Positions 8,434 to 17,056 of a stretch of DNA of 64,000 nt are shown here, in pieces. The stretch spans positions 62,001-126,000 of the forward strand of contig JAJEJD010000018.1 of NCBI GenBank assembly GCA_022828125.1. The letters run 5' to 3'. Numbering within the stretch: position 1 is the stretch's first letter; every line of letters starts with the position of its first letter. The stretch is from a bacterium. Lineage in GTDB: Bacteria > UBA8248. The notes beneath the pieces were generated by a model. The model saw only the letters and a program-made list of their open reading frames with translations, searched no databases and was not told the origin of the DNA. A program made the translations under genes and the position numbers.

Positions 8434-8785
8434 TGTTGAAAAACCCCTCTCCGCCTCATCCTGAGTAGGCGCGAAAGCGCCGTATCGAAGGTTTGACCCG
8501 ACCGAAGAGAGAGGGCCAAAAGGCGTCTCCCGCGCACGAGGGCATCCTTCGATACGCGGCTCCGCCGCTACTCAGGATGAGGGAGATGTGAAGGCTTTTT
8601 CAACACCCCTGGGGAGGAAGGATTCGTGCTGTGCGTGGGGACAACCCCTCATAGGGGTTATCTTGCCCTCCGTGGTTGTCCTTTGTTAGGGGGTGTCGGA
8701 CAGGCACGGAGGCCTGTCCCTACGGACTTGCCCGAGAGGGGTCTGCCCCTACGCGCCGAACCCGAGGAAGGAGGGGTTTTCAACA
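8434..8785. repeat. Composite palindromic repeat element with TGTTGAAAAA ends
   Basis: The element is bounded by TGTTGAAAAACCCCTC (8434-8449) and GAGGGGTTTTCAACA (8771-8785), with a second inverted end TTTTTCAACA at 8596-8605. Inside are nearly perfect inverted arms at 8454-8491 and 8546-8582 (CCTCATCCTGAGTAG and its complement), a type of dispersed repeat common in proteobacterial intergenic DNA. Reading frames across it are low complexity and not protein-like. It resembles a nested non-autonomous (MITE-like) element. The end motifs recur at 11.4 and 12.8 kb. Confidence 0.65.
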
Positions 8786-8845
8786 GTCCCTCCCCAATCG
8801 CGTCCACCACCCCCTCCCCAATTGCGCTTGCCACAAAAAAAGAGG

Positions 8846-8875
8846 TTGACAGAAAGGCCGTTTGGCGTTTATTCA
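8846..8875 (+). promoter_or_regulatory. Predicted promoter of the split CFA-synthase operon
   Basis: TTGACA at 8846-8851 is followed after 18 bases by TATTCA (8870-8875). It lies about 125 bases before the first gene and after the repeat element. The -35 is a perfect consensus and the -10 is moderate. Confidence 0.5.
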
Positions 8876-9000
8876 AAATATATGAAAGGTTGTATTTCGA
8901 GTTCGGTTTTCGCCCGCTGCACGAGGCCATGAACGAGTCGCAAGCAAGAACGCCCGTCGAACGATCATCCCCTTTGGATTCCGCATAGGAGGATGAGGTC

Positions 9001-9357
9001 ATGGATACATCTACCGCGCAAAACAGTTCCGCCGTTTCGGGCGCCGCCGGGATTCTCCGCGACGTTTTCGGCGGTCTCGACTACGGGCTCAGCTTCCGCC
9101 TGTGGGACGGGACGACGCTCTCGGTGGGCCGCGAGGCGCTGGCCATCGAGGTGACGTTTCCCTCGCTCGACGCCTTCAAGCGCGTCATGCTGAACCCCAG
9201 CGCCGACGCCTTCGCGGAAGCCTATTGCGATTCGGTCATCGACGTGGAGGGCGACCTGTTCGAAGTCATGAAGGTGGCCGACAGCATGGAGACGGTCGAA
9301 TTGGGCACGATTCAGAAATTCAAGATCGCCCTGCGCATCTGGAAGCTCGCGGAATGA
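9001..9357 (+). CDS. Stand-alone N-terminal domain of a cyclopropane-fatty-acid synthase-like protein
   Basis: The 118 residues match the non-catalytic N-terminal domain of CFA-type methyltransferases. They show SFRLWDGTTLSVG, a phospholipid/SCP2-like alpha-beta core, and the AEAYCDSVIDVEGDLFEVM block that normally precedes the methyltransferase. AGGAGG lies upstream of the ATG at 9001. The stop overlaps the next start as ATGA. In ordinary CFA synthases this domain and the catalytic domain are one chain of about 390-420 aa. Here the catalytic domain is a separate gene at 10486, with a flavoprotein gene between. It probably works as a lipid-binding subunit of a multi-protein lipid-methylating complex. 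Confidence 0.75.
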   Translation: MDTSTAQNSSAVSGAAGILRDVFGGLDYGLSFRLWDGTTLSVGREALAIEVTFPSLDAFKRVMLNPSADAFAEAYCDSVIDVEGDLFEVMKVADSMETVELGTIQKFKIALRIWKLAE

Positions 9358-10466
9358 GCGCGCCGGACGTCGTCGTCGTGGGAGGGGGTCCGGGGGGCAG
9401 CACGGCCGCCTGGGAACTCGCGAAGCGCGGCCGCCGCGCCCTCGTGCTCGATGCGGCCACCTTCCCGCGCGTCAAACTCTGCGCCGGCTGGGTGACGAAG
9501 CAGGTGATGGCCGACCTCAAGATCGATCCGGATGAATACCCCCACACCATACAGCCGTTCCAGAGCGTGTTCGTGGGCTATGACGACAAGCTGCTCGAGA
9601 CGAGGTGGAGCGAGCCCGCGAGCTACGGGATCATCAGGAGCCAGTTCGACACCTGGCTCCTGAGGCGCGCGCAGGAAGAGGGCGCGGAAGTCCGTGAGGG
9701 CGTACGCGTCCGGGGCGTGGAGAAGACGGCGGACGGGATGATGGTGGATACAGGTGATGAAAAAATAAATGTTCCCGTCGTCATCGGCGCGGGCGGACAC
9801 ACCTGTCCTGTCGCGAGGACGTTCGGCGACGTTTCCTCGGAAGAATCCGTCGTCTTGACGCAGGAGAGCGAGACGAACGTGGGAGCCGAAAAGCTCCGCA
9901 CCCTGGCGCCGAATTACGGTCTGCCCGAGTTGTTCGCCGAGCCCGACTTCAAGGGCTATGCGTGGTATTTCACAAAAGGGGATTTTTTGAACATCGGTGT
10001 GGGCTGCATCGGCAAGAAGCCGAGCGTCCACGAGCGCCTCGAAATCCTGCTCGGTAAATTCCGCGAGACGGGCAGGCTGCCGGCAGAAATGGAGCTCACG
10101 AAATTCCGGGGCCACGCCTATTCGGTGCACCGGGTGCACGTCCGCAGGCCGGCCGGCGATGGCTTCGCGCTCATCGGCGACGCCGCGGGGCTCGCGAAGG
10201 ATTTCAGCGGGGAGGGCATCGGCCCCGCCGTTCATAGTGCTAAAATGGCGGCCGAGGCCGCGGTTCTGTATCTGGAGACGGGGAAAGGCCTCGCGGAATA
10301 CGGCGAGGCGCTTTATGCGAAATACGGAGGCGGCGGGGAAGGGTTGTTCGATAAATTGATCGATCGTCTTCCCGATAAGGTTCTGTTCGGCGTTGCGAAG
10401 TTCATCTGCGGCAACGCATGGCTCAGACGCCGGCTGGTTCTGGAAGGCGCATTCGGGATCGGTTGA
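9354..10466 (+). CDS. Geranylgeranyl-reductase-family FAD-dependent oxidoreductase
   Basis: The 370-aa protein opens with a Rossmann FAD-binding motif (VVVVGGGPGGSTAAWELAKRG) and has the second FAD contact GDAAGLAKDFSGEGIGPA near residue 280, typical of the geranylgeranyl reductase / p-hydroxybenzoate hydroxylase superfamily. The frame is open further upstream, but the ATG at 9354 is chosen because it overlaps the previous stop by four bases and begins the conserved domain. Family members often reduce C=C bonds in lipids. Between the two halves of a CFA-type methyltransferase, it may reduce a methylene-lipid intermediate to a methyl branch. That role is inference. Confidence 0.82.
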   Translation: MSAPDVVVVGGGPGGSTAAWELAKRGRRALVLDAATFPRVKLCAGWVTKQVMADLKIDPDEYPHTIQPFQSVFVGYDDKLLETRWSEPASYGIIRSQFDTWLLRRAQEEGAEVREGVRVRGVEKTADGMMVDTGDEKINVPVVIGAGGHTCPVARTFGDVSSEESVVLTQESETNVGAEKLRTLAPNYGLPELFAEPDFKGYAWYFTKGDFLNIGVGCIGKKPSVHERLEILLGKFRETGRLPAEMELTKFRGHAYSVHRVHVRRPAGDGFALIGDAAGLAKDFSGEGIGPAVHSAKMAAEAAVLYLETGKGLAEYGEALYAKYGGGGEGLFDKLIDRLPDKVLFGVAKFICGNAWLRRRLVLEGAFGIG

Positions 10467-10485
10467 ACAAAACATTGAGGCGGCC

Positions 10486-11403
10486 ATGGTAAAAGAGCGG
10501 ACAAAAGAATTCGACGCAGAGGCGATATCGCACCACTACGACCTCTCCAACGAGTTTTACGAGCAGTTCCTGTGCGAGAACATGCTCTACACATGCGCCT
10601 ATTACCGCGAACCGGACGGCGACCTCGCCCAGGCGCAGCGCGACAAGATGGACCTCGTCTGCCGGAAGCTCAGGCTCTCGCCCGGCGAGGATTACCTCGA
10701 CATCGGCTGCGGGTGGGGTTCGCTGGCGATATGGGCGGCGAAGCACTACGGCGTGAACGCCACCGCCGTCACGCTCTCGCGCGAGCAGGCCAAGTGGGGC
10801 CAGGAGTGGGCGCGCCGAGAGGGGATCGAGGAGAGGTGCGAGATCCACCACATGGATTACCGAGATTTCCCCGAGGCGAGGACGTTCGACAAGATATCCG
10901 CCATCGGCATCATCGAGCACATCGGCATCGCGAACTACATGAGCTACTTCACCTCGGTGAGGAACCGCCTGCGCGACGGGGGCTTGTTCCTGAACCACGG
11001 GATCACGACGAACAAGTTCTGGAAACCCACGAGCCAGAACGAATTCCTGCTGAGAAACGTCTTTCCCAACGGGGAGATGGACAACATCTCACACATCCAG
11101 GACGTGATGGAGCTCGCGCGCTGGGAGATCCTCGACGTGGAGAATCTGAGGCTCCACTACGCGCGGACGTGCAAGCACTGGTACGAGAAATTCGAGGAGA
11201 ACGCCGAGCGCATCAGGGAACTCGTCGGCGAGCGCACCTACCGGATTTACCGCGTCTGGCTGGTTTGTTCGTCGAACGCGTTCTTCTGCAATTCGCTGGG
11301 TCTCTACCAGGTGCTGGCGCAGAAATACGAGAAACAGTACCGCTTCGACCCGCCGACGCACCGCGAGGATATCTATCGAGCGTTCCTCGATCAGGACGCC
11401 TGA
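10486..11403 (+). CDS. Cyclopropane-fatty-acyl-phospholipid synthase-type methyltransferase, catalytic domain only
   Basis: The 305-aa protein is the class I SAM methyltransferase half of CFA synthases. It has AISHHYDLSNEFYEQFLCENMLYTCAYY, here as a standard N-terminal signature, then LDIGCGWGSLAIWAA for SAM binding, and the GIIEHIG segment of the active site. The ATG at 10486 has GAGG five bases upstream; a longer frame exists but is not conserved. It sits 19 bases after the flavoprotein gene. CFA synthases add a methylene from SAM to cis double bonds of membrane phospholipids. Relatives make methyl- or methylene-branched chains. The usual N-terminal domain is encoded separately at 9001. Confidence 0.88.
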   Translation: MVKERTKEFDAEAISHHYDLSNEFYEQFLCENMLYTCAYYREPDGDLAQAQRDKMDLVCRKLRLSPGEDYLDIGCGWGSLAIWAAKHYGVNATAVTLSREQAKWGQEWARREGIEERCEIHHMDYRDFPEARTFDKISAIGIIEHIGIANYMSYFTSVRNRLRDGGLFLNHGITTNKFWKPTSQNEFLLRNVFPNGEMDNISHIQDVMELARWEILDVENLRLHYARTCKHWYEKFEENAERIRELVGERTYRIYRVWLVCSSNAFFCNSLGLYQVLAQKYEKQYRFDPPTHREDIYRAFLDQDA

Positions 11404-11424
11404 TCCGCGCCTTCGGGGAGAGGG

Positions 11425-11720
11425 GTTGCTGAAAAAGCCCTCGTCGAAAGGCAACCCCCCCTACCCCCCCTTGTCAGGGGGGTAAAAAAGACCGGCCCCC
11501 GGCAAGTGGGGGATATGAATAAAGACGACGCCCCCGCCGTGTTGAGGGGGCTTTGCTTTTTCTTGCCCCTGACAATAGGAGGGGCAGAGGTCGCCGGGTG
11601 AAGTAGGTGAGGGGGTTTTGATTTTTCTTGCCCCCCTGACAAGGGGGGGTAGGGGGGGTTGCTTTATGGGGTTTCCCTTTCAAAGGGGTTGCCATTACCC
11701 TTTCAGGGGGTTTTTCAACA
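11425..11720. repeat. Palindromic repeat element with poly-C/poly-G arms, copy 2
   Basis: Ends TTGCTGAAAAA (11425-11435) and TTTTTCAACA (11711-11720) are inverted. Inside, a unit made of GCAACCCCCCC, TACCCCCCC, TTGTCAGGGGGG and TAAAA at 11450-11487 is repeated in reverse complement at 11630-11662. The same pair of units occurs again at 12.84-13.0 kb. No gene is supported inside. The long C and G runs make this a place to suspect assembly errors. Confidence 0.65.
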
Positions 11721-11809
11721 ACCCCCAAGGGGGAATCTATCTTGCGCTTTCATCGCTCACGTCAAACCCTCGTTCATCGGGGTGATTCAACGGCTCCCTC
11801 GCGCGCGGC

Positions 11810-12802
11810 ATGAAACTGAACGGTTCCACGCCCACCCCGCCTTTCCGCCCGGCCTGGTTCTGCCGGGGGCGTCACCTCCAGAGCACATGGGGATATTGTT
11901 TGAGAAAACACCCGCGCATCCCCTGGCGGCGGGAGCGTTGGGATACGCCCGACGGCGATTTCCTGGACGTCGATTTTCTCGATTCGGATCAACCGGACGC
12001 CCCGACGCTGCTCGTGCTGCACGGCCTGGAAGGTTCCGCCGATTCCCATTACGTGCGAGGTGCTGCGGGGAGGGCGCGCTCGCTCGGCTGGCGGACGCTG
12101 GCGATGAACTACCGCTCCTGCAGCGGCGAGCCAAACCGCAATCCCAAATTCTACCACTGCGGGGAGACGGGGGACCCGGGATTCGTGGTAGGGCGGATTC
12201 TGGAGAGGTTCAGCGGGCCGCTCGTTCTGGCGGGCTTCTCTCTCGGGGGGAACGTCCTGCTCAAGTGGCTCGGTGAATGCGGCGATAAGGTCTCGAACCG
12301 CATACGCGGGGCCGCCGGCATTTCTCCGAGCATAGGGCCCGCCGCGTGCGCGAAGGTGCTCGATTCCGTCACGGGCTATTTCTACAAATGGCACCTGCTG
12401 AGCAGCGTGAAGGAAAAAGCGGAGCGTTTCTCGAAAATGCACCCCGGCCTCATCGACATCGATGGGGTGAGGCGCGCGCGGACTTTCCACCGCTTCGACC
12501 GCCTGGTCATCGCGCCGCTTTATGGGTTCCGGGACGAACTGGATTATTACGAGCAGGCGGACGCCTCGCCCTATCTGCCCCGAATCCGCGTGAAAACGCT
12601 GATTCTCGCAGCGGAGAACGACCCCATCGTGCCGCCCCACGTGTTTCCCCAAGCGCAGGTGGATGGCTCTGAGTGGCTGAGCGGCGAGTTGCTGAAAAGC
12701 GGCGGGCACGTGGGCTTCGTGTCGGGCAACGATCCCCGCTCGCCGGTCTACTGGGCCGAGGAGCGGGCGTTCGAGTTTCTGGATGGTTGCCTGAAAAGCT
12801 GA
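11810..12802 (+). CDS. YheT-family alpha/beta hydrolase
   Basis: The 330-aa protein has the order of the YheT/COG0429 family: WFCRGRHLQSTWGY near the N-terminus, the oxyanion motif LHGLEGSADSHY, AMNYRSCSGEPNR, the nucleophile elbow GFSLGGN, an acid in AAENDPIVP, and the final histidine in GGHVGFVSG. This is a complete Ser-Asp-His set. Bacterial members are presumed carboxylesterases or lipases acting on unknown lipids. It is a lone gene between two palindromic repeat elements. The ATG at 11810 is the only start close to the conserved region. No membrane anchor is seen. Confidence 0.85.
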   Translation: MKLNGSTPTPPFRPAWFCRGRHLQSTWGYCLRKHPRIPWRRERWDTPDGDFLDVDFLDSDQPDAPTLLVLHGLEGSADSHYVRGAAGRARSLGWRTLAMNYRSCSGEPNRNPKFYHCGETGDPGFVVGRILERFSGPLVLAGFSLGGNVLLKWLGECGDKVSNRIRGAAGISPSIGPAACAKVLDSVTGYFYKWHLLSSVKEKAERFSKMHPGLIDIDGVRRARTFHRFDRLVIAPLYGFRDELDYYEQADASPYLPRIRVKTLILAAENDPIVPPHVFPQAQVDGSEWLSGELLKSGGHVGFVSGNDPRSPVYWAEERAFEFLDGCLKS

Positions 12803-12810
12803 CGCGGGGG

Positions 12811-13053
12811 GTGTTGAAAGAGTCCCCCTCCTCAGGGGATAAAGGCAACCCCCCCTACCCCCCCTTGTCAGGGGGGTAAAATCAAACCGCCCCTCTTCGG
12901 TCGCGTGAAACCCTCGTTCATCAGATTTTTTCTTGCTCTCCCCATTGTCGGGGTGTTGCTTTTTTTGCCCCCCTGACAAGGGGGGGTAGGGGGGGTTGGT
13001 TTTCAAGGCGAAGGCGCAGGCGTCACTTCCTCTTCGACGGGCTTTTCGACAGC
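12811..13053. repeat. Palindromic repeat element with poly-C/poly-G arms, copy 3
   Basis: GTGTTGAAAG at 12811 and CTTTTCGACAG near 13043-13053 are degenerate inverted ends. The internal unit at 12844-12881 is nearly identical to that at 11450-11487, and its reverse complement is at about 12967-12999. The element fills the gap between the convergent hydrolase and ddl genes and could act as a terminator-like hairpin for both. Confidence 0.6.
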
Positions 13054-13072
13054 CCTGGTAAAGCCATGTTCG

Positions 13073-14167
13073 TCAGGCGTTTCTGTCGTATTCCCGGGAT
13101 TGCAGCTTCTCGTGGCGCGCGGTCGCGCAGCAGATGAGCCGATCCAGCATTTCGGGGTAGGAGACGCCCGCCGCCTGTATCATCCGGGGATACCCGCTCA
13201 GCTGCGTGAAGCCGGGCAGGGTGTTCACCTCGTTGATGTAGAGTTCGCCCGTTCTCTCCCGGTAGAAGAAATCCACGCGGGCGAGCCCCGAACAGCCCAG
13301 CGCGCTGAACGCGCCCCGCGCGTAGAGGCGGGCGTGCTCGGCGAGGGACTCCTCCACGGGTGCGGGAATGATCAACTCGGCGCGCCCCTCTTCGTACTTC
13401 GCCTCGTAGTCGTACCAGCCCGAATGCGTTTTTATCTCCATGAGGGGGCTGGCGAGGAATTCGCCCAAAGCGGGGCCTTCGAGCACGGAGCACTCCAGTT
13501 CGCGGCCCTGCGCGTGTTCTTCGATCAAAACCTTGGCATCGAACCGGAAGGCGTCGGCGACGGCGTCTTGAAGATCATCGGGACTCTCCACCAGGTGGAC
13601 GCCGACGCTGCTGCCGGATGAAGAGGGTTTGACGAAGAGGGGATAGCCGATCTTCGAAGCCGCCTCATCCGAGACGGCGCAGCGGTCCGCCTCCCAGGTT
13701 TCCGGGAACAGCGTGAGGGAAGGCAGGACGGGCAGCCCCGCCCCGCGCAGCACCGCCTTGGCCACGGCCTTGTCCATCGTGACGGCCGAAGACGCGCATC
13801 CCGAACCCACGAAGGGCGTCTCCGCCAGCTCGAACAGGCCCTGCAGCGTGCCGTCCTCCCCGAAGGTGCCGTGGATGATGGGAAAGTACACGTCGATAGC
13901 GAGGGGTTCATCGCTCCCGGCGTAGCGGAGCGGCGCATCGTTCGGCGTGCCCGAGAAGAGAACCTCCCGGCCCGCATCTTCCGGCGCATCGGGGGCGGGG
14001 AGGGCGAGCCATGCCCCCGACCTCGTGATGAGGATGGGGTGGACGTCGTATTTCCCGGAATCGAGCTCCGCCATGATGGCCCGGCCCGAGTTGCGGCTCA
14101 CCTCGTGCTCGGTCGAGCGGCCGCCGAACACGACGCCGACGCTTGTCTTGCGGGATGCTGACGCCAT
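13073..14167 (-). CDS. ddl: D-alanine--D-alanine ligase
   Basis: This ATP-grasp ligase makes the D-Ala-D-Ala dipeptide of peptidoglycan in the cytoplasm. It carries GGRSTEHEVS (residues 15-24), FPIIHGTFGEDGTLQGLFE, the ATP-grasp segment YPLFVKPSSSGSSVGV, and the metal/substrate motif NEVNTLPGFTQLS near the C-terminus. At 364 aa it is of the longer Ddl type (DdlA/VanA-like length). It is not in a cell-division cluster here. The neighbouring isochorismatase-family gene is 51 bases upstream on the same strand and could share its transcript. Confidence 0.95.
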   Translation of the reverse strand: MASASRKTSVGVVFGGRSTEHEVSRNSGRAIMAELDSGKYDVHPILITRSGAWLALPAPDAPEDAGREVLFSGTPNDAPLRYAGSDEPLAIDVYFPIIHGTFGEDGTLQGLFELAETPFVGSGCASSAVTMDKAVAKAVLRGAGLPVLPSLTLFPETWEADRCAVSDEAASKIGYPLFVKPSSSGSSVGVHLVESPDDLQDAVADAFRFDAKVLIEEHAQGRELECSVLEGPALGEFLASPLMEIKTHSGWYDYEAKYEEGRAELIIPAPVEESLAEHARLYARGAFSALGCSGLARVDFFYRERTGELYINEVNTLPGFTQLSGYPRMIQAAGVSYPEMLDRLICCATARHEKLQSREYDRNA

Positions 14168-14218
14168 GCGGCGAATCCTTCCTCGGGGCGTGCGAAGCGT
14201 TTCAGGTGGGCGTTGGTA

Positions 14219-14785
<567 letters not shown>

Positions 14786-14948
14786 GCGCTCTCCGCTTTG
14801 TCCAGGAACAGAAAACCGGGAAAAAGGCTATTACAGGGTTTTCACGCGGTCAAGGAATGGCCCAAAGCCTTGATTCCCTTATGCCCGTGGGATAGCATCG
14901 CGCAGTAAATTTTCAGGCCATCATGGATACCAACAAAAGGGGAACAAC

Positions 14949-15941
14949 ATGCCGGACAAGGCGAAAGTCGTCCTGACCGATTACGTCTGGGAGTCGCTGG
15001 ACGTGGAGAACGAGATTCTGGGGGAACTGGCCGACATCGTCGCCATGCAGACGAAGACGCCCGCGGAATTTCTGGCGGAAGCCGCCGATTGCGAAGCGAT
15101 CCTGAACACCTACGCCGGGCCGATTACCAAAGAGGACATGGCGGGGATGCCGGATTGCAAGATCATCGCGCGCTACGGCATCGGGGTGGACACCATCGAC
15201 TTGGACGCCGCCACGGAGGCGGGCATCATCGTCACGAACAACCCCACCTACTGCATCGAGGAGGTCGCCGAGCACACCATGGCGCTCCTGCTCGCATCGG
15301 CGAGGAAGGTGGCGTTCTACGACCGCCGGGTGCGCGCGGGCGAGTGGGCGGTGCCGCCGGGCAAGCCCATGTTCCGCCTCGTGGGCGCGACGCTGGGTCT
15401 CGTGGGCTTCGGTAACATCGCCCGCATGGTGGCCGAGCGCGCCGCTTCGTTCGGGATGCGGGTGCTGTTCAACGACCCCTTCGTGGAGCAGGGCCAGTTC
15501 GACGCGCCGGGAGAAAAGGTGGATGAGCTGGCCGATATGTACGCGGAAGCCGATTTTGTCTCCATCCATCCGCCGCTCATCCCCCAGACGCGCGGGATGA
15601 TGAACGATGCGGCCTTCGCGCAGATGAAGAACACCGCCGTCATCATCAACTGCTCGCGCGGCCCCATCATCGATACGGAGGCCCTCGTGCGCGCGCTCGA
15701 TTCCGGCGAAATCGCCGGCTGCGCGCTCGATACGACAGACCCCGAGCCCCTGCCCGACCCGCACCCCTTGCGGGGGCGTGAGAACGTCATCATCAACCCC
15801 CACGCGGCCTGGTACAGCGAGGAGTCCATGGTGGGCCTGCAGCAGGGAGCGCCTAACGAGGTGCGACGCGTTCTCTCTGGCGAATGGCCCGTAAATGTGG
15901 TGAACAGGGCCGTCAGGGAGAACAACAGGGCGGGTTTGTAG
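14949..15941 (+). CDS. D-isomer-specific 2-hydroxyacid dehydrogenase (C-terminal-binding-protein group)
   Basis: The 330-aa NAD-dependent enzyme has the inserted Rossmann domain with LGLVGFGNIARMVAERA, the catalytic arginine in NCSRGPIIDTEAL, the acid in TTDPEPLPDPHPL and the histidine in INPHAAWYSEES. The IARYGIGVDTIDLDAATEAG and NNPTYCIEEVAEHTM segments are those of the CtBP-like subgroup of D-3-phosphoglycerate dehydrogenase relatives. It interconverts a D-2-hydroxyacid and its 2-oxoacid; the substrate is not predictable. AAGGGG lies before the ATG at 14949. It is monocistronic and divergent from the isochorismatase gene. Confidence 0.92.
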   Translation: MPDKAKVVLTDYVWESLDVENEILGELADIVAMQTKTPAEFLAEAADCEAILNTYAGPITKEDMAGMPDCKIIARYGIGVDTIDLDAATEAGIIVTNNPTYCIEEVAEHTMALLLASARKVAFYDRRVRAGEWAVPPGKPMFRLVGATLGLVGFGNIARMVAERAASFGMRVLFNDPFVEQGQFDAPGEKVDELADMYAEADFVSIHPPLIPQTRGMMNDAAFAQMKNTAVIINCSRGPIIDTEALVRALDSGEIAGCALDTTDPEPLPDPHPLRGRENVIINPHAAWYSEESMVGLQQGAPNEVRRVLSGEWPVNVVNRAVRENNRAGL

Positions 15942-16041
15942 GGGCGAGTGATTCTCTAAAGCGTCTCGTTTCGATTAACGCAGATTCCCGTAGGGGCGAC
16001 CCCCTGGCCCGCCCGGCGTTCTTGCCGAAGCGAACCGCCGT

Positions 16042-16413
16042 CTAGGATGCGTTCTCGGCAGTTGAGTCCCGCAAGTCTCGTAGCTTGGGCAGGAGTTCGG
16101 GAACATCAGTCTGAATAATGTCCCAAATAGTGTCATCGTCAATTGCTAGGTAGCTATGAGCCAGGCGGTTGCGCGTTCCAATCACTTGGCGCCAGGGAAT
16201 CTCTGGATGCGCCTTGCACACCCCCTCCGGAATGTTGTTCGCCGCCTCGCCGATGAGTTCGAGGTTGCGCAGGGTAGCGTCATAGACGATCTTGTCGGCG
16301 ACGAACGCGGCTTGATCCAGCCCGTTCGTGTAGGAGAGAGCTTTTTCGCAAAATTCGATCATGTCGCCCACGTAAAAGCGCCACGCCCGCTCCTCGTGTC
16401 CGTCTTCAGACAC
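16042..16413 (-). CDS. hepT: HepT-like HEPN ribonuclease toxin (DUF86)
   Basis: The 123-aa helical protein has the HEPN RNase motif R-N-R-L-A-H-S-Y (R-x4-H) in GTRNRLAHSYLAIDDDTIW near residue 85. The NLELIGEAANNIPE block is typical of HepT. HepT toxins cleave RNA and are silenced by a cognate MntA nucleotidyltransferase that AMPylates a tyrosine of the RxxxxHxY motif; that tyrosine is present here. The gene starts at GTG 16413, inside the end of mntA (8-base overlap), so the two are translationally coupled. Confidence 0.9.
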   Translation of the reverse strand: MSEDGHEERAWRFYVGDMIEFCEKALSYTNGLDQAAFVADKIVYDATLRNLELIGEAANNIPEGVCKAHPEIPWRQVIGTRNRLAHSYLAIDDDTIWDIIQTDVPELLPKLRDLRDSTAENAS

Positions 16414-16696
16414 GGATCATATCCTTCTCAATGTAGGGGCGCAGTTCCTCCCGCAGCGCCTTGTCGGTCACCAACTCTACTTCTCGACATAGCAGATCTT
16501 CAATGTAGAACTGCGCGCCGAAGTATCCCTTCGACGTCGAGCGTCCCTCGAAACGCACGAGGACGTCGAGGTCGCTGTCCTCCCCGGCTTCGTCGCGCGC
16601 GAAGGAGCCGAAAATGGCGAGTTCGGCGACGCCGAAGCGCTCCGCGAGGACCCCCTTGTGCGCCCGGAGAATTTTCAGGACTTCATCCCGCTTCAT
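16406..16696 (-). CDS. mntA: MntA-like minimal nucleotidyltransferase antitoxin
   Basis: The 96-aa protein has the nucleotidyltransferase signature GSFARDEAGEDSDLDVLVRF at about residues 31-50, with both active-site aspartates (DSDLD). A third acid lies in VELV about 25 residues on. MntA proteins transfer AMP to the HEPN toxin and inactivate it. GGGAGC is upstream of the ATG at 16696. The gene precedes and overlaps hepT, the standard order. Confidence 0.9.
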   Translation of the reverse strand: MKRDEVLKILRAHKGVLAERFGVAELAIFGSFARDEAGEDSDLDVLVRFEGRSTSKGYFGAQFYIEDLLCREVELVTDKALREELRPYIEKDMIRV

Positions 16697-16826
16697 CGCT
16701 GCTCCCGTGGATTCATGAAACAGTGTAATTTCTCCTGTTTCTCCTCATATTTTATCGTATGCCAGAAGAAAGCCGTCCACAAGTTCGCAAAACGCATTCT
16801 ATCCGTCGAGAAACGCGCATCCGCTC

Positions 16827-16855
16827 TTGACACGAGGCGGTTTCGCCCGTAATAA
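16827..16855 (+). promoter_or_regulatory. Strong predicted promoter upstream of the Rieske/cytochrome b operon
   Basis: TTGACA (16827-16832), a 17-base spacer and TAATAA (16850-16855) form a near-consensus sigma70-type promoter about 200 bases before the Rieske start. The implied leader is long. The rest of the gap 16697-17056 holds no gene. Confidence 0.65.
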
Positions 16856-16942
16856 GAACCTTGGCAATAGCTGAAATCCCTATGGTCTCGGCGTCCGGCG
16901 AGGCCATGCGCCGCCCGTGGCGAAACCAAGCGAATCGGTTTC

Positions 16943-16967
16943 ATTATCCGTCGTGATGGGGGATAAT
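16943..16967. promoter_or_regulatory. Inverted repeat in the leader of the Rieske/cytochrome b operon
   Basis: ATTATCC (16943-16949) and GGATAAT (16961-16967) are an exact inverted repeat with an 11-base spacer, about 90 bases downstream of the predicted promoter. It could be an operator or an RNA hairpin in the leader. No regulator can be assigned. Confidence 0.4.
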
Positions 16968-17056
16968 GCATCCGTGCGACGCTTGGCATCTGACAGGCGC
17001 GGGATAAGTGAAGTCGAAAGTTGGTTCGAGTCTCAGAACAGGAGTGTAGGATCCTC

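Noticed and set aside
8454-8582. CRISPR-like repeat pattern
   Set aside because: The repeats are inverted pairs with unique internal DNA rather than regularly spaced direct repeats. No CRISPR array or cas gene was seen in the window.
8626-8988. 120-codon open frame on the plus strand before the split CFA operon
   Set aside because: It runs across the palindromic repeat and the promoter region, is low in complexity, and has no ribosome site or family-like segment.
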